This document shows positions 53,801-62,368 of a stretch of DNA of 64,000 bases, piece by piece. Numbering within the stretch: the first letter of the stretch is position 1; each line of letters starts with the position of its first letter. Made by a program: the position numbers and the translations under genes. The DNA comes from Putridiphycobacter roseus. Its GTDB lineage: Bacteria > Bacteroidota > Bacteroidia > Flavobacteriales_D > Crocinitomicaceae. The notes below the pieces were generated by a model that saw nothing but the letters and a program-made list of their open reading frames with translations, had not been told where the DNA came from and ran no database searches. Location: positions 248,001 through 312,000 of the forward strand of contig NZ_QKSB01000003.1 of NCBI RefSeq assembly GCF_003234935.1, read 5' to 3'.

Positions 53801-54436
53801 TTTCGGACTTCCACTATTGGGTTGTCCATAAAAAGTAACCCCTGGATTAAAACCACTAAGTGTTACATTCGTATTATTTTTAGTCGCCATTACCGCAATA
53901 AAATGACTATGTTCCTTATCGGCACTACTCGTCCCTGTTCCGGCAGCTTGAAATCCTGCAAAAAAATTGGTTCCTAAGGCTGTGGTTCCTTTACAGGTTA
54001 AAGATGCGCCTTGAGCTCCAGCTAAATGTCTAATATTTGCAAAAAACGGTTGTGTTGCTTCCAGTTTATAGCCGCCAATATTCAATACCGTATTCAGAGA
54101 ATTTCTAGACACGATATGCTCCGTATTGTACCCTCTATTGTTAAATTTTAACTTTACTGGAGTTGATCTAGATAAGGAAAAAACACCTGTACTTACTTCA
54201 TTGCTGTTAATGTCGTTATAAGCAGAAAATAAAGCACCATCCCCTCTCGTAATCGTAACATTAAAACTCGCAGCTTTATTCGTAGAAAGAATTAAATAAT
54301 GATCTCTACAACTATTATTACTTGTTTTAATTTGGTTACTTACAAATACAGGCGGCAAGTAATGTAAAGTATCATATTGCCCATAACTTTTCACACCCCA
54401 CAATAGAAGTGCAAATAACAATGCTTTTTTTATCAT
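50822..54436 (-). CDS. T9SS-secreted multidomain surface protein, copy 2
   Basis: 1204 residues with the same domain order as copy 1 and long identical runs, e.g. F-F-N-G-F-V-A-E-I-L-I-I-D-T-A-L-N-A in the LamG-like part. Signal peptide about 1-19, T9SS domain with F-P-N-P-A-N-T-H-V-T-V and the end R-I-V-K-L-V-V-E. At DNA level the shared LamG part differs mainly at third positions, so the pair has been kept under selection for some time and is not a recent copy. Copy 1 follows 94 bp downstream on the same strand. Confidence 0.85.
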   Translation of the reverse strand: MIKKALLFALLLWGVKSYGQYDTLHYLPPVFVSNQIKTSNNSCRDHYLILSTNKAASFNVTITRGDGALFSAYNDINSNEVSTGVFSLSRSTPVKLKFNNRGYNTEHIVSRNSLNTVLNIGGYKLEATQPFFANIRHLAGAQGASLTCKGTTALGTNFFAGFQAAGTGTSSADKEHSHFIAVMATKNNTNVTLSGFNPGVTFYGQPNSGSPKTANPISFTLNAGQSYIVAQTKDSMTAIGIDMDEYNGIRIVSDKEIAVNSGSWTGPSNNGGSRDIGIDQLIPAKFAGTKYVLIRGKNTTNNSNSIEKFIAIATQPDTTFITSGAGDLDTIVGQGNYKTLTGTGYWTAATSTPSGTISHDNMAFTSTQPVLIYQTLFGSSNTTTSSMNLIPPLADCIGSDSIYIHDAEQFGNNSVITVTSPVTSTVKLQDETGNVLVTVGPSSENLPGTLISDFRTFVYDIDNSVNDVFITADEKVTVGFLGASSNIGGAGYMSAFSDRDVEYITSDPLFIGNGRARLDLCEGNPAYISIDDPEIYSSFQWFKNNNQIIGETNDSLQVNNAGDYKAIASYCALPLESTLISVDEFGSPGEQGFSKISALYESETFDGFLNNSNVAEWDEQSKDFNNASLVANGPKVKTSLYNKPGYHPVPFYNVANGEYLKSFNPISNLNGSNHFSFFIVLKDSNSATSNPIISFENSATGAKILKTATGYAFSQEPLSSGGPINATVDVNTAQYSILAGVHNGSVLQLFANGKAGLVDFGNTTSNTIDIGSHLIIGGGEEGSGKFFNGFVAEILIIDTALNATDRQIVETYYGVKYGITFDPTNDESGINDGDYVSNNGSVVWDYSVNTDYHHSVSGIGLDECGRLRQWQNKDANNTDAVSIGLGTIANSVGANPNSFNVDNTYFMWGRNTLDFDSFGETDFGNTLNGEVVESRVARIWKTQQTGIVGSLRVQFNLGLGNGTAIFDLADTRLLVDTDDVFATGAISIAPTSYNNITGMVNFDHNFVPATGFYFSLGSINKITTPLPITLLNFEANLQKDKTVQCNWSSASESNNAYYTIEKSKDGKQWLHVSDVKGAGNSSEKINYSTLDLNPFLGLSYYRLSQTDYDGEKRDLGIETIVINELLDHSIHVFPNPANTHVTVSSNQLINGVVNIRSGLGQIVIQSNLSDTYSAEIDISQLANGVYYVEVQFGSINRIVKLVVE

Positions 54437-54469
54437 AGCTAATCGTTTTCAAAAAATTACTCCAAAGTA

Positions 54470-55342
54470 TTAGTCAATAGTAGCGACTAGTACTTTAGAT
54501 ACTTTCCAAAATTTAGCGGGGTCAATTATGGTTAATTTGTGTTTAGTATCGTTTGATTCCAGTTGGTAAGAAGAGGAAGGATGATCAGAAATAAATTTGA
54601 TTTTTTTACCACCATCCATTTCAATAGTAGTAACCCTACTGATGTCTATTTTCGTAAAGTATTCCATATTTACTTCGTCACTCAACTCCATTTTTTTTCC
54701 GAGACCAATAAAACCACCTTCTTTAACTAGCACGCCATTTTCTGCTAATTCTTGATAGGTACCATATGCATAATAAGCGGTATTCAATTCAATTAAGGTT
54801 TCAGCAGCTAAAGTAGATTGTTCTTGGTAAGCTTCTAATAACTCCACATACTCCCGATCTAAATCAGACAATTCAGTACGTAACATTTCAATTTCTTCAT
54901 CTTGTGTTTCAATCTTCCCTCTCAGGTTAGTAATTAATTTATCTAATTCTGCAATTTTTCCATTGCTGTTTTTTAATTGTTTATTTAAGGAAGCTACTTT
55001 TTTAGCATTGGCTTCTCTTAGGTAATTGATATTTTGAATTTCCTGTAAAATCCATTGTTTGCCATCCTCTGCCAATTCAACATTTTTAGATTTTAAACGA
55101 ATTTCATCTTCTTTTAAATTAATCATAGAAAGATTTTCCTCAATCTCATTGAATAACAAAATAGACTCGTTTAAAACAGAATCTTTTTCTGCTAACTCTC
55201 CTTTTAAAACCCTATTTTCAGACTGTAACTTTGCTAATTCTTCTGCATTTAACCCAATGGTTGATTCTGTAGTAGAATCTTTACAAGCACTCATACTCAT
55301 TACCACTAAAATTGACACACAAATTAAACTTAATCTTTTCAT
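54470..55342 (-). CDS. Coiled-coil lipoprotein, possible Cbp1-type adhesin family
   Basis: 290 residues. Signal peptide with lipobox M-S-A-C (Cys20), a long coiled coil about 35-175 and a C-terminal globular part with N-T-A-Y-Y-A-Y-G-T-Y-Q-E-L-A-E-N-G-V and K-E-G-G-F-I-G-L-G-K. That tail resembles Bacteroidota lipoproteins that databases call Cbp1-type collagen-binding adhesins; the label is from memory and weak. It lies 33 bp upstream of copy 2 of the giant proteins, on the same strand, so it may be co-transcribed with them. A TACATTTG promoter box lies 26-33 nt upstream. Confidence 0.65.
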   Translation of the reverse strand: MKRLSLICVSILVVMSMSACKDSTTESTIGLNAEELAKLQSENRVLKGELAEKDSVLNESILLFNEIEENLSMINLKEDEIRLKSKNVELAEDGKQWILQEIQNINYLREANAKKVASLNKQLKNSNGKIAELDKLITNLRGKIETQDEEIEMLRTELSDLDREYVELLEAYQEQSTLAAETLIELNTAYYAYGTYQELAENGVLVKEGGFIGLGKKMELSDEVNMEYFTKIDISRVTTIEMDGGKKIKFISDHPSSSYQLESNDTKHKLTIIDPAKFWKVSKVLVATID

Positions 55343-55367
55343 AAATGAAGGTTTATATCTTTCCTAA

Positions 55368-55375
55368 CAAATGTA
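55368..55375 (-). promoter_or_regulatory. Candidate -7 box for the coiled-coil lipoprotein and giant-protein genes
   Basis: TACATTTG on the minus strand fits TAnnTTTG and lies 26-33 nt before the start. A TTG 23 nt further up is slightly too far for a standard -33 element. Confidence 0.4.
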
Positions 55376-55503
55376 AATAATTATTAATACTTTTACCTCA
55401 ATTTTAATAGACAAAATGCAGTTTTTATAAAAAGTGTTTTGTTCATTAAATAAAAGAGTAACACAAATCAAACCTTGTCATAAAGCTATTTTAAGTGAAA
55501 TTA

Positions 55504-57363
55504 ATGCCGCATTACTTTTTGAATTTTATAAAGAAATTGCTCTTTCTTGCAACAATCTTTTCTGTCCTTAGAATATTTTTCCTTTTAATTAACCATAATC
55601 TATTTCCAAAAGTGAGTATAACCGACTTTCTGGTCGGTTTTTGGTTTGACTTGGTAACCGCGGCAATTCTATTTATACCTTTAGTAATTATTGAATTATT
55701 CCCCAACCCTTTTCGGACTAAAAAGTGGTATAATTTCGTTTTAAAAACGATTTACCTACTAACTTTTTCCGTAGGAATATTAATGAATATTGCTGATATT
55801 GAATACTTCAGACATACTTCCACCCGCAGTACTGGTTCTACCTTAACCATGTTGAGCTATGGAAACGACTTATGGAATCAATTGCCATCTTTTATACAAG
55901 ACTTTTGGTACCTTTTACTTTTATTAATCGGTACCATTTGGTTTGGTTATTTTTTTTATGGCAAATACTTTAAACCGAAAGTTGAAAAAGTTTCTATATA
56001 TAAACAAAGTATACTTTTCATTATTGCTTCCTTATTGCTTTTAAGTCTTGGTAGAGGCTGGGGATTAAGGCCAATTGCACCGATCAATGCTTCAAAATAC
56101 ACCATAGATCAAAATGTTCCCTTGGTACTAAACTCGACATTTACAATTATCAAATCTATAGGAAACGTTACCCTGCAAGAAAAAACGTATTTTGATTCTA
56201 TTACACTGCAAAAATGGGTTAACCCCATTAAACAAATGAACACCCCTGGTAAATTAAACCAGCCGAATATTGTACTAATTTTGCTCGAGAGTTTTTCTGT
56301 AGAATACATAGGAAGTATCAATGGCGATTCAGTTTCTTACACCCCTTTTATGGATGAGTTAGCGGCAAAGGGAATGCTTTTTACTAACTGCTATGCAAAT
56401 GGAAAAAAATCCATTGATGCGGTCCCTTCTGTCATTGCAAGTGTCCCTAAACTTATGGGGGAAGAATTTATCACTTCCAATTACGCTACCAATAAAATTG
56501 AATCCCTTCCTAAACTTCTAAAAAAAGTTGGTTATGAGTCTGCTTTTTTTCATGGTGCTACCAATGGCTCCATGAACTTTAACCAATTTGCAGCCAAAGC
56601 ACAATACGACCATTATTTTGGAAGAACAGAATACAATGACGAAAATGGTTTTGATGGCACATGGGGGATTTTTGACCATTTATTTTTACCATGGACTATT
56701 GATAGAATGAATGCATTTTCAGCCCCTTTTTTCAGTACTATATTCACCATTTCTTCCCACCCTCCATTTACCATCCCAGACTCTTTAAAAAACCGATTCC
56801 ATTCTGGTCCCACTAAAATGCATGATGCCGTGCTGTATGCCGACTATAGTTTACGCATATTTTTTGAAAAAATAAAAAAAGAATCCTGGTACAACAACAC
56901 CCTCTTCGTGGTCACTGCTGACCATACTCCTGCTTCTGGTTCACCTATTTATTTTAAAGAAATGGGAAACATGCACATCCCCCTTATCTTTTTCCATCCC
57001 AAACTGCCAAGTTTAAGCGGTATTTCTGATAAAATTGTTTCTCAAATAGACATCCTTCCTTCCATCTTACAACTAATTGGCTATCCGGATCCTTTTTTCA
57101 GTCTAGGAAACAGTGTTTTTGATCCAGGAAAAGGTTATAGCGTATCGAGGATAGGTAATAAATACCTTATTTTTGGTAGGCATAATTTTCTCGTTTTCGA
57201 AAATGGAAAAATGATTAAAATGTTTGATATAAATGATAAATTACAAGAGAAAAATCTGCTCCAATCAAAACCTGAAACTGCAAAATATTTGAAGAATAAA
57301 CTTTTGGCCTATATACAACAATACAACCATGCCTTGATTACCAATAAAATGACGGTAGATTAA
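55504..57363 (+). CDS. LTA-synthase-family phosphoglycerol transferase (alkaline-phosphatase superfamily)
   Basis: 619 residues from ATG 55504 (a GTG at 55495 adds three). Five N-terminal membrane segments, then a periplasmic sulfatase-type domain from about 250. Metal ligand Glu262 in L-I-L-L-E-S-F-S, nucleophile position Ser303 in N-G-K-K-S-I-D where LtaS has Thr, and V-T-A-D-H-T-P near 475. Family members transfer phosphoglycerol from phosphatidylglycerol to an acceptor and release diacylglycerol. The acceptor in a Gram-negative cell is not LTA and is unknown. The kinase gene starts 2 bp after its stop. Confidence 0.88.
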   Translation: MPHYFLNFIKKLLFLATIFSVLRIFFLLINHNLFPKVSITDFLVGFWFDLVTAAILFIPLVIIELFPNPFRTKKWYNFVLKTIYLLTFSVGILMNIADIEYFRHTSTRSTGSTLTMLSYGNDLWNQLPSFIQDFWYLLLLLIGTIWFGYFFYGKYFKPKVEKVSIYKQSILFIIASLLLLSLGRGWGLRPIAPINASKYTIDQNVPLVLNSTFTIIKSIGNVTLQEKTYFDSITLQKWVNPIKQMNTPGKLNQPNIVLILLESFSVEYIGSINGDSVSYTPFMDELAAKGMLFTNCYANGKKSIDAVPSVIASVPKLMGEEFITSNYATNKIESLPKLLKKVGYESAFFHGATNGSMNFNQFAAKAQYDHYFGRTEYNDENGFDGTWGIFDHLFLPWTIDRMNAFSAPFFSTIFTISSHPPFTIPDSLKNRFHSGPTKMHDAVLYADYSLRIFFEKIKKESWYNNTLFVVTADHTPASGSPIYFKEMGNMHIPLIFFHPKLPSLSGISDKIVSQIDILPSILQLIGYPDPFFSLGNSVFDPGKGYSVSRIGNKYLIFGRHNFLVFENGKMIKMFDINDKLQEKNLLQSKPETAKYLKNKLLAYIQQYNHALITNKMTVD

Positions 57364-57365
57364 AC

Positions 57366-58253
57366 ATGCATTCAAAAATTAACATATTATTCATTATTAA
57401 TCCAATCTCAGGTGTTGGTAAAAAGAACTTGATTCCAAAAGCAATTGCCGCCCATTTGTCAAAGGAAAAATTTGATTATAAAATTGAATACACCCAGTAT
57501 CCTTCTCATGGCCAAAAAATCGCGTTGGAAAACAAACATTTATACCAAGCAATTGTCGCCATTGGCGGAGATGGAACAGTAAGTGAAATTGGTGCTAGCT
57601 TAATCCACTCTGAATGCGCACTTGGCATTATTCCTTGTGGCTCTGGTAATGGCATTGCAAGACATTTAGCCATCCCCAGGAAAATAAAAAAAGCCATTGA
57701 AAAAATAAATGCATTCAACGTTACCAGCATTGATACCGGCACATGTAATCAAACCCCCTTTATTGGCTTGTGTGGTTTTGGTTTTGACGCACATATCGCT
57801 GAGGCTTTTGAAAAACATACCAAGCGTGGCTTTAGCACCTATATAAAATTAGTATCAAAAGCTTATAGTAAGTATAAGCCACACCATTACCAAATAAGCA
57901 TCAACGACCAAGAGGTAAAACACAATCCTTTACTGGTGTGCATAGCAAACTCATCTCAATATGGAAATGGATTTACCATTTCGCCAATATCCACTATGCA
58001 AGATGGGAAGTTTGAACTCATATTCATTGCACGTTTCCCATTGCATGCCATCCCTAAATTGATCAAACAGTTTTTTTCAAAACAAATTCACCATTCCAAG
58101 TATTTTCAGTCGATCACTTTTGAAACCCAAGTTAAAGTGAATATCACAGATGAAAAAACACCTTCTTTTCATATTGATGGAGACCATAAACAAAGTAATA
58201 CATCAAGTTTTGATATTCAACTATTGCCAAAATCACTCCAGGTTTTAGTTTAA
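57366..58253 (+). CDS. Diacylglycerol-kinase-family lipid kinase (DgkB/YegS-like)
   Basis: 295 residues. Catalytic-domain motifs N-P-I-S-G (12-16), I-G-G-D-G-T (66-71) and C-G-S-G-N-G (91-96). Phosphorylates diacylglycerol or a related lipid with ATP. It begins 2 bp after the LTA-synthase-like gene, so the two are translationally linked and may recycle the diacylglycerol made by the upstream enzyme. The substrate is an inference. Confidence 0.88.
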   Translation: MHSKINILFIINPISGVGKKNLIPKAIAAHLSKEKFDYKIEYTQYPSHGQKIALENKHLYQAIVAIGGDGTVSEIGASLIHSECALGIIPCGSGNGIARHLAIPRKIKKAIEKINAFNVTSIDTGTCNQTPFIGLCGFGFDAHIAEAFEKHTKRGFSTYIKLVSKAYSKYKPHHYQISINDQEVKHNPLLVCIANSSQYGNGFTISPISTMQDGKFELIFIARFPLHAIPKLIKQFFSKQIHHSKYFQSITFETQVKVNITDEKTPSFHIDGDHKQSNTSSFDIQLLPKSLQVLV

Positions 58254-58505
58254 ACATTTCTCTCTTGTTACACTAAAAAATATGCTGAGGTTCTAATAAG
58301 AAATACAGTTATTAGTAACAATTTTTCAATTGAATGGTTAGTTGGCATTGAAGGAGACCGTAAAAAGTTTAGCCAACATTAAGCATGGATACATAACTTT
58401 AAAGCACGATTAAAAACCTATCCACAGCAACTTAAATGCCATTTTTCAACACCAAATAAGCTACCTAAATCGATTAGTCCAAATAAAAACACTTTTGATT
58501 TTATT

Positions 58506-59453
58506 TTAGTAGGTCACTTTCCCCACCTTAAAAGATTTAATTCCTCTAAAAACAAAATAGAAACCAATTAACACAAGCGGTATACTTAAATATTGCCCCA
58601 TATTTAACCCTTGTAAGCTTTCATCAATACCATCTTGATTTTCTTTGATAAATTCAATGAAGAATCGTGCCCCAAAAAGTAAAACAAAAAACACGCCCAT
58701 TAAAAAACCTTTAATTTGACCGGCGTTTGTTTTCCAATAGAACCACATTAAAATAGTAAAAATAACTAGGTAGCAAATCCCTTCCATTAATTGGGCTGGA
58801 TACCTGGCAGGAATCATGGCAAACAAATCGGCATACTTACTTGGGTCACTTGCTATTTTATCGTAAGCCGTATTGAGCTTATCATAATAATTACCATTTG
58901 TAATACCTGTTGTATTTGTTGCTTTAATTATAGCTTGATGAATTTCTGCACTATCTTCTCTTAAAAATTTAAATCCAATACTAGAATCGGTTACCTTACC
59001 AACAATTTCGTGGTTAAATAAATTACCAAGACGAATTAGAAAAGCTGCCAATGCGGTCGGAATTACTAAACGGTCTAATATCCATAGCACCGATTTTTTA
59101 ACGACATTTCTATTCAATAAAAATGCGGCAATAATTATACCAATTGCTCCACCATGAGAAGCTAGTCCACCTTCCCATATTTTTAAGATTTCTAAAGGGT
59201 GACTTAAATAATAATCGGGTTGATAAAACAAACAGTGTCCTATTCTTGCCCCTAAAACACCACCAATCAATACATAGATAAACGTTTTATCCATCCAGTT
59301 TTCTGGCGCTTTTTCATTTTTGTACACTTTATTTAGGATGATAAAACCCAAGTAAAATCCTAATGCCCACATAATACCATACCAACGTGGTGTATTCCAA
59401 GCGTCAATTACTCTTGGATTAAAGGTCCAATTCACAAATAATAATTCGTTCAT
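58506..59453 (-). CDS. lgt: Prolipoprotein diacylglyceryl transferase
   Basis: 315 residues. Moves the diacylglyceryl group from phosphatidylglycerol to the lipobox cysteine of prolipoproteins. Seven membrane segments with G-G-L-A-S-H-G-G-A-I-G-I-I (about 95-107) and the Lgt signature L-I-R-L-G-N-L-F-N-H-E-I-V-G. Single gene, divergent from serC with 145 bp between. Relevant to the many lipoproteins seen in this window. Confidence 0.93.
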   Translation of the reverse strand: MNELLFVNWTFNPRVIDAWNTPRWYGIMWALGFYLGFIILNKVYKNEKAPENWMDKTFIYVLIGGVLGARIGHCLFYQPDYYLSHPLEILKIWEGGLASHGGAIGIIIAAFLLNRNVVKKSVLWILDRLVIPTALAAFLIRLGNLFNHEIVGKVTDSSIGFKFLREDSAEIHQAIIKATNTTGITNGNYYDKLNTAYDKIASDPSKYADLFAMIPARYPAQLMEGICYLVIFTILMWFYWKTNAGQIKGFLMGVFFVLLFGARFFIEFIKENQDGIDESLQGLNMGQYLSIPLVLIGFYFVFRGIKSFKVGKVTY

Positions 59454-59598
59454 TTCAATGTATTTTCGACGAAATTAATCATTCTAAACCAAAGAAAAAA
59501 ATAATTTGATTCTAAGCTAAATAATAACAAAATATTACCCCTTAATCCTATAATTTTTGTCATATTTGCAAACCGAATTTACTATCTAAAAAATCGGT

Positions 59599-60687
59599 AT
59601 GTCAAAACAACTCAATTTTGGTGCAGGACCATGTATCTTGCCGCAAGAAGTTTTTGAAGAAGCTTCAAAAGCAGTATTAAACTTTAACGGTTTATCCATT
59701 CTAGAAATTTCACACAGAAGCCCTGACTTTGTCGCAGTAATGGACGAAGCAATTGCTTTAGTGAAAAAATCATTAAACGTACCTGAAGGTTATGCGGTTA
59801 TGTTTTTACAAGGAGGTGCAAGTTTAGGTTTTTTAATTTCAGCCATGAATATGGCGAGAAAACATAAAAAAGCGGCTTACATTGACACTGGTGTTTGGTC
59901 AGCAAAAGCCATTAAAGAAGCCGTTAATGCAGGATTAGAAGTAGATATTATTGCTTCTTCGAAAGCAGATGGTTATAAAAGTATTCCAAACATAGACACG
60001 ATTGATGGTGATTATGATTTTGTACATTACACTTCAAACAATACCATTTATGGTACCCAGTTTAAAAAAGCTATAGATAGTAAAATACCTGTAGTTTGTG
60101 ACATGTCTTCCGATATTTTCTCCAAAGAAATTAATGTGGCGGATTTTGATATCATTTATGCTGGAGCACAAAAGAACTTAGGACCTGCAGGTGCTACTTT
60201 ATACATTGTTAAAGAATCTATTCTAGGGCAATCTAGTATTCCAATGCCGTCTTATTTAAATTTAAAAACGCATTTTGAAAAAGACTCCATGTTTAATACG
60301 CCGCCAGTATTTTCAATTTATACTTCCATGTTAAATTTAAGATATTTATTAAAAACTGGTGGTGTTGCAGCAATTGAAAAAGTAAATCAAGCAAAAGCAG
60401 ATTTACTGTATACTGAAATTGACGCCAATCCATTATTCATGGGGAATGTTAATATTAAAGATCGTTCTAACATGAATGTGACTTTTGTATTAACACATGA
60501 AGAATTAACAGATGAGTTTAATGCAGCTTGGAAAAAAGCAAATATTGTTGGTTTAAAAGGTCACCGTTCTGCTGGTGGTTTTAGAGCTTCCATGTACAAC
60601 GCTTTACCATTGTCTTCTGTTGAAGTTTTGGTACAAACAATGAAAGAATTTACAGCGGAACATATCAGTAAAATAAATAAGAAATAA
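59599..60687 (+). CDS. serC: Phosphoserine aminotransferase
   Basis: 362 residues, PLP enzyme of serine synthesis making O-phosphoserine from 3-phosphohydroxypyruvate. The PLP lysine is Lys192 in Y-A-G-A-Q-K-N-L-G-P-A-G. N-terminus L-N-F-G-A-G-P-C and the substrate segment H-R-S-A-G-G-F-R-A-S-M-Y-N near the end are typical. serA follows after 2 bp. Confidence 0.96.
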   Translation: MSKQLNFGAGPCILPQEVFEEASKAVLNFNGLSILEISHRSPDFVAVMDEAIALVKKSLNVPEGYAVMFLQGGASLGFLISAMNMARKHKKAAYIDTGVWSAKAIKEAVNAGLEVDIIASSKADGYKSIPNIDTIDGDYDFVHYTSNNTIYGTQFKKAIDSKIPVVCDMSSDIFSKEINVADFDIIYAGAQKNLGPAGATLYIVKESILGQSSIPMPSYLNLKTHFEKDSMFNTPPVFSIYTSMLNLRYLLKTGGVAAIEKVNQAKADLLYTEIDANPLFMGNVNIKDRSNMNVTFVLTHEELTDEFNAAWKKANIVGLKGHRSAGGFRASMYNALPLSSVEVLVQTMKEFTAEHISKINKK

Positions 60688-60689
60688 GC

Positions 60690-61646
60690 ATGAAAATTTT
60701 AGCAAACGACGGTATTTCACCAGAAGGAATTACGGCTTTAGAAAAAGGTGGATTTACTGTAGTAACCACTAATGTACCCCAAGAACAATTAATTGATGCC
60801 ATTAACAAAGAAGGTTATGTTGGCGTATTAGTTAGGTCTGCAACAACAGTTCGAAAAGAAGTGATTGATGCCTGCCCTAATTTAAAATTAATTGGTAGAG
60901 GTGGTGTTGGAATGGACAACATTGATGTGGCATATGCACGTGAAAAAGGACTACATGTTATCAATACCCCTGGTGCTTCTTCTCAGTCAGTGGCTGAATT
61001 AGTAATGGGTAATTTATTTTCCTTATCCAGAGGTATTTTTCATTCGAACAGAGTAATGCCAAGTACTGGTAATACTGAATTTAAATCTTTGAAGAAAAAA
61101 TATGCGAAGGGACAAGAATTAAGAGGAAAAACGATTGGTATTGTTGGATTTGGAAGAATCGGACAGGCCCTAGCTTCTTATTGTATTGGTTGTGGTATGC
61201 AAGTGATTGCTATTGATAGAAAAGTAAAAACATATAGCATTCCATTAACTCTTCAAGGACAACAAACGAATGTTGAGATTAATTCTGTAGATAATTTCCC
61301 TGCAGTTATTGATAGTTTAGACTATATTTCTTTACACGTACCAAAGCAAGAAGATGGTTCTGCAGTGATTGATACCAAAGAAATTGATGCCATGAAAAGT
61401 GGTGTAATCATTGTAAACGCTGCCCGAGGTGGTGTGGTGAATGAAGATGCCTTAATTACAGGTATTAATGCTGGTAAAATTAGAGCTGCGGCCTTGGATG
61501 TATTTGAAAATGAACCTGCACCTAGAGAAGATATTTTAGCGCACGAACAAATAGCAAGTACACCACATATTGGCGCTGCAACTGTGGAAGCTCAAACCAG
61601 AATAGGTGAAGAGTTAGCGGAACAAATCATTGAACTTTTAGGATAA
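60690..61646 (+). CDS. serA: D-3-phosphoglycerate dehydrogenase
   Basis: 318 residues, a short SerA without the C-terminal ACT regulatory domain. NAD motif G-F-G-R-I-G (153-158), catalytic Arg in A-A-R-G-G, Glu in E-N-E-P-A and His in T-P-H-I-G-A. It starts 2 bp after serC and 14 bp before rpe, so the three form one operon. Without ACT, allosteric control by serine is unlikely by the usual route. The generic 2-hydroxyacid dehydrogenase call is possible but the serC context is strong. Confidence 0.93.
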   Translation: MKILANDGISPEGITALEKGGFTVVTTNVPQEQLIDAINKEGYVGVLVRSATTVRKEVIDACPNLKLIGRGGVGMDNIDVAYAREKGLHVINTPGASSQSVAELVMGNLFSLSRGIFHSNRVMPSTGNTEFKSLKKKYAKGQELRGKTIGIVGFGRIGQALASYCIGCGMQVIAIDRKVKTYSIPLTLQGQQTNVEINSVDNFPAVIDSLDYISLHVPKQEDGSAVIDTKEIDAMKSGVIIVNAARGGVVNEDALITGINAGKIRAAALDVFENEPAPREDILAHEQIASTPHIGAATVEAQTRIGEELAEQIIELLG

Positions 61647-61660
61647 AAAAATAATTTAAG

Positions 61661-62308
61661 ATGGCTATTATATCCCCTTCCGTTTTAGCATGCGACTTTG
61701 CAAATTTACAGTCTGAGGTTGAATTAATCAATGCTTCCAACGCTGATTGGTTTCATATCGATATCATGGATGGTGTTTTTGTACCTAATATTTCATTTGG
61801 TTTTCCAGTAATGAAAGCCATTGCAAAACATGCGACTAAACCTTTAGATGTACACTTAATGATTGTCAACCCTGACAACTACATTAAGGCTTGTAAAGAT
61901 GCAGGTGCTGAATGGGTAACGGTACATTACGAAACTTGTCCTCATTTACACCGAACAATCCAAGCTATTAAGGCGGAAGGAATGAAAGCTGGTGTGGCAT
62001 TAAACCCACATACGCCTGTTTCTCTTTTAGAAGATGTAATTAATGATTTAGATTTGGTACTCATCATGTCGGTTAATCCTGGGTTTGGTGGACAATCATT
62101 CATTGAAAATGCTATCGAAAAAGTTGCTAAATTAAAACGCTTAATCAATGACAAAGGTGCGAGCACTTTAATTGAAGTTGATGGCGGTGTAAACAACCTA
62201 ACAGGTAAAAAATTATTATTGGCAGGAGCTGATGCATTGGTAGCAGGCAGTTATGTTTTCAAATCTGAAGACCCAACTGCAACTATAGATGTTTTAAAAG
62301 CACTGTAA
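61661..62308 (+). CDS. rpe: Ribulose-phosphate 3-epimerase
   Basis: 215 residues, TIM-barrel enzyme of the pentose phosphate pathway. The marks D-W-F-H-I-D-I-M-D-G-V-F-V-P-N (about 25-39), H-L-M-I-V-N-P, M-S-V-N-P-G-F-G-G-Q-S-F and V-D-G-G-V are all present. 14 bp after serA. A terminator follows, then a HAD phosphatase, the rpe-gph order common in other phyla. Confidence 0.96.
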   Translation: MAIISPSVLACDFANLQSEVELINASNADWFHIDIMDGVFVPNISFGFPVMKAIAKHATKPLDVHLMIVNPDNYIKACKDAGAEWVTVHYETCPHLHRTIQAIKAEGMKAGVALNPHTPVSLLEDVINDLDLVLIMSVNPGFGGQSFIENAIEKVAKLKRLINDKGASTLIEVDGGVNNLTGKKLLLAGADALVAGSYVFKSEDPTATIDVLKAL

Positions 62309-62331
62309 TTATATAAAAATTAACCATTACG

Positions 62332-62361
62332 AGGAGTGTATTTATTTACACTCCTTTTTTT
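62332..62361 (+). terminator. Rho-independent terminator after rpe
   Basis: AGGAGTGTA and TACACTCCT form a perfect 9-bp stem with loop TTTATT, followed by T7. It ends just before the start of the HAD gene. Confidence 0.93.
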
Positions 62362-62368
62362 ATGCATC

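Noticed and set aside
47086..54436. Immunoglobulin-binding virulence function for the giant proteins
   Set aside because: The domain name alone does not show binding to host antibodies; nothing else in the window suggests a host-associated life.
55504..58253. Contamination or recent transfer from a Gram-positive for the LTA-synthase/kinase pair
   Set aside because: Codon and base use look like the neighbours, and LTA-synthase-family proteins with the N-G-x-x-S-I-D nucleophile motif are known in Bacteroidota.
58320..58380. Short echo of the 3' end of the lipid-kinase gene (ATTGA-GGAGACC-TAAA) in the gap after it
   Set aside because: Similarity covers only about 20 nt and does not extend to either side, so chance cannot be excluded; not enough for a duplicated fragment.
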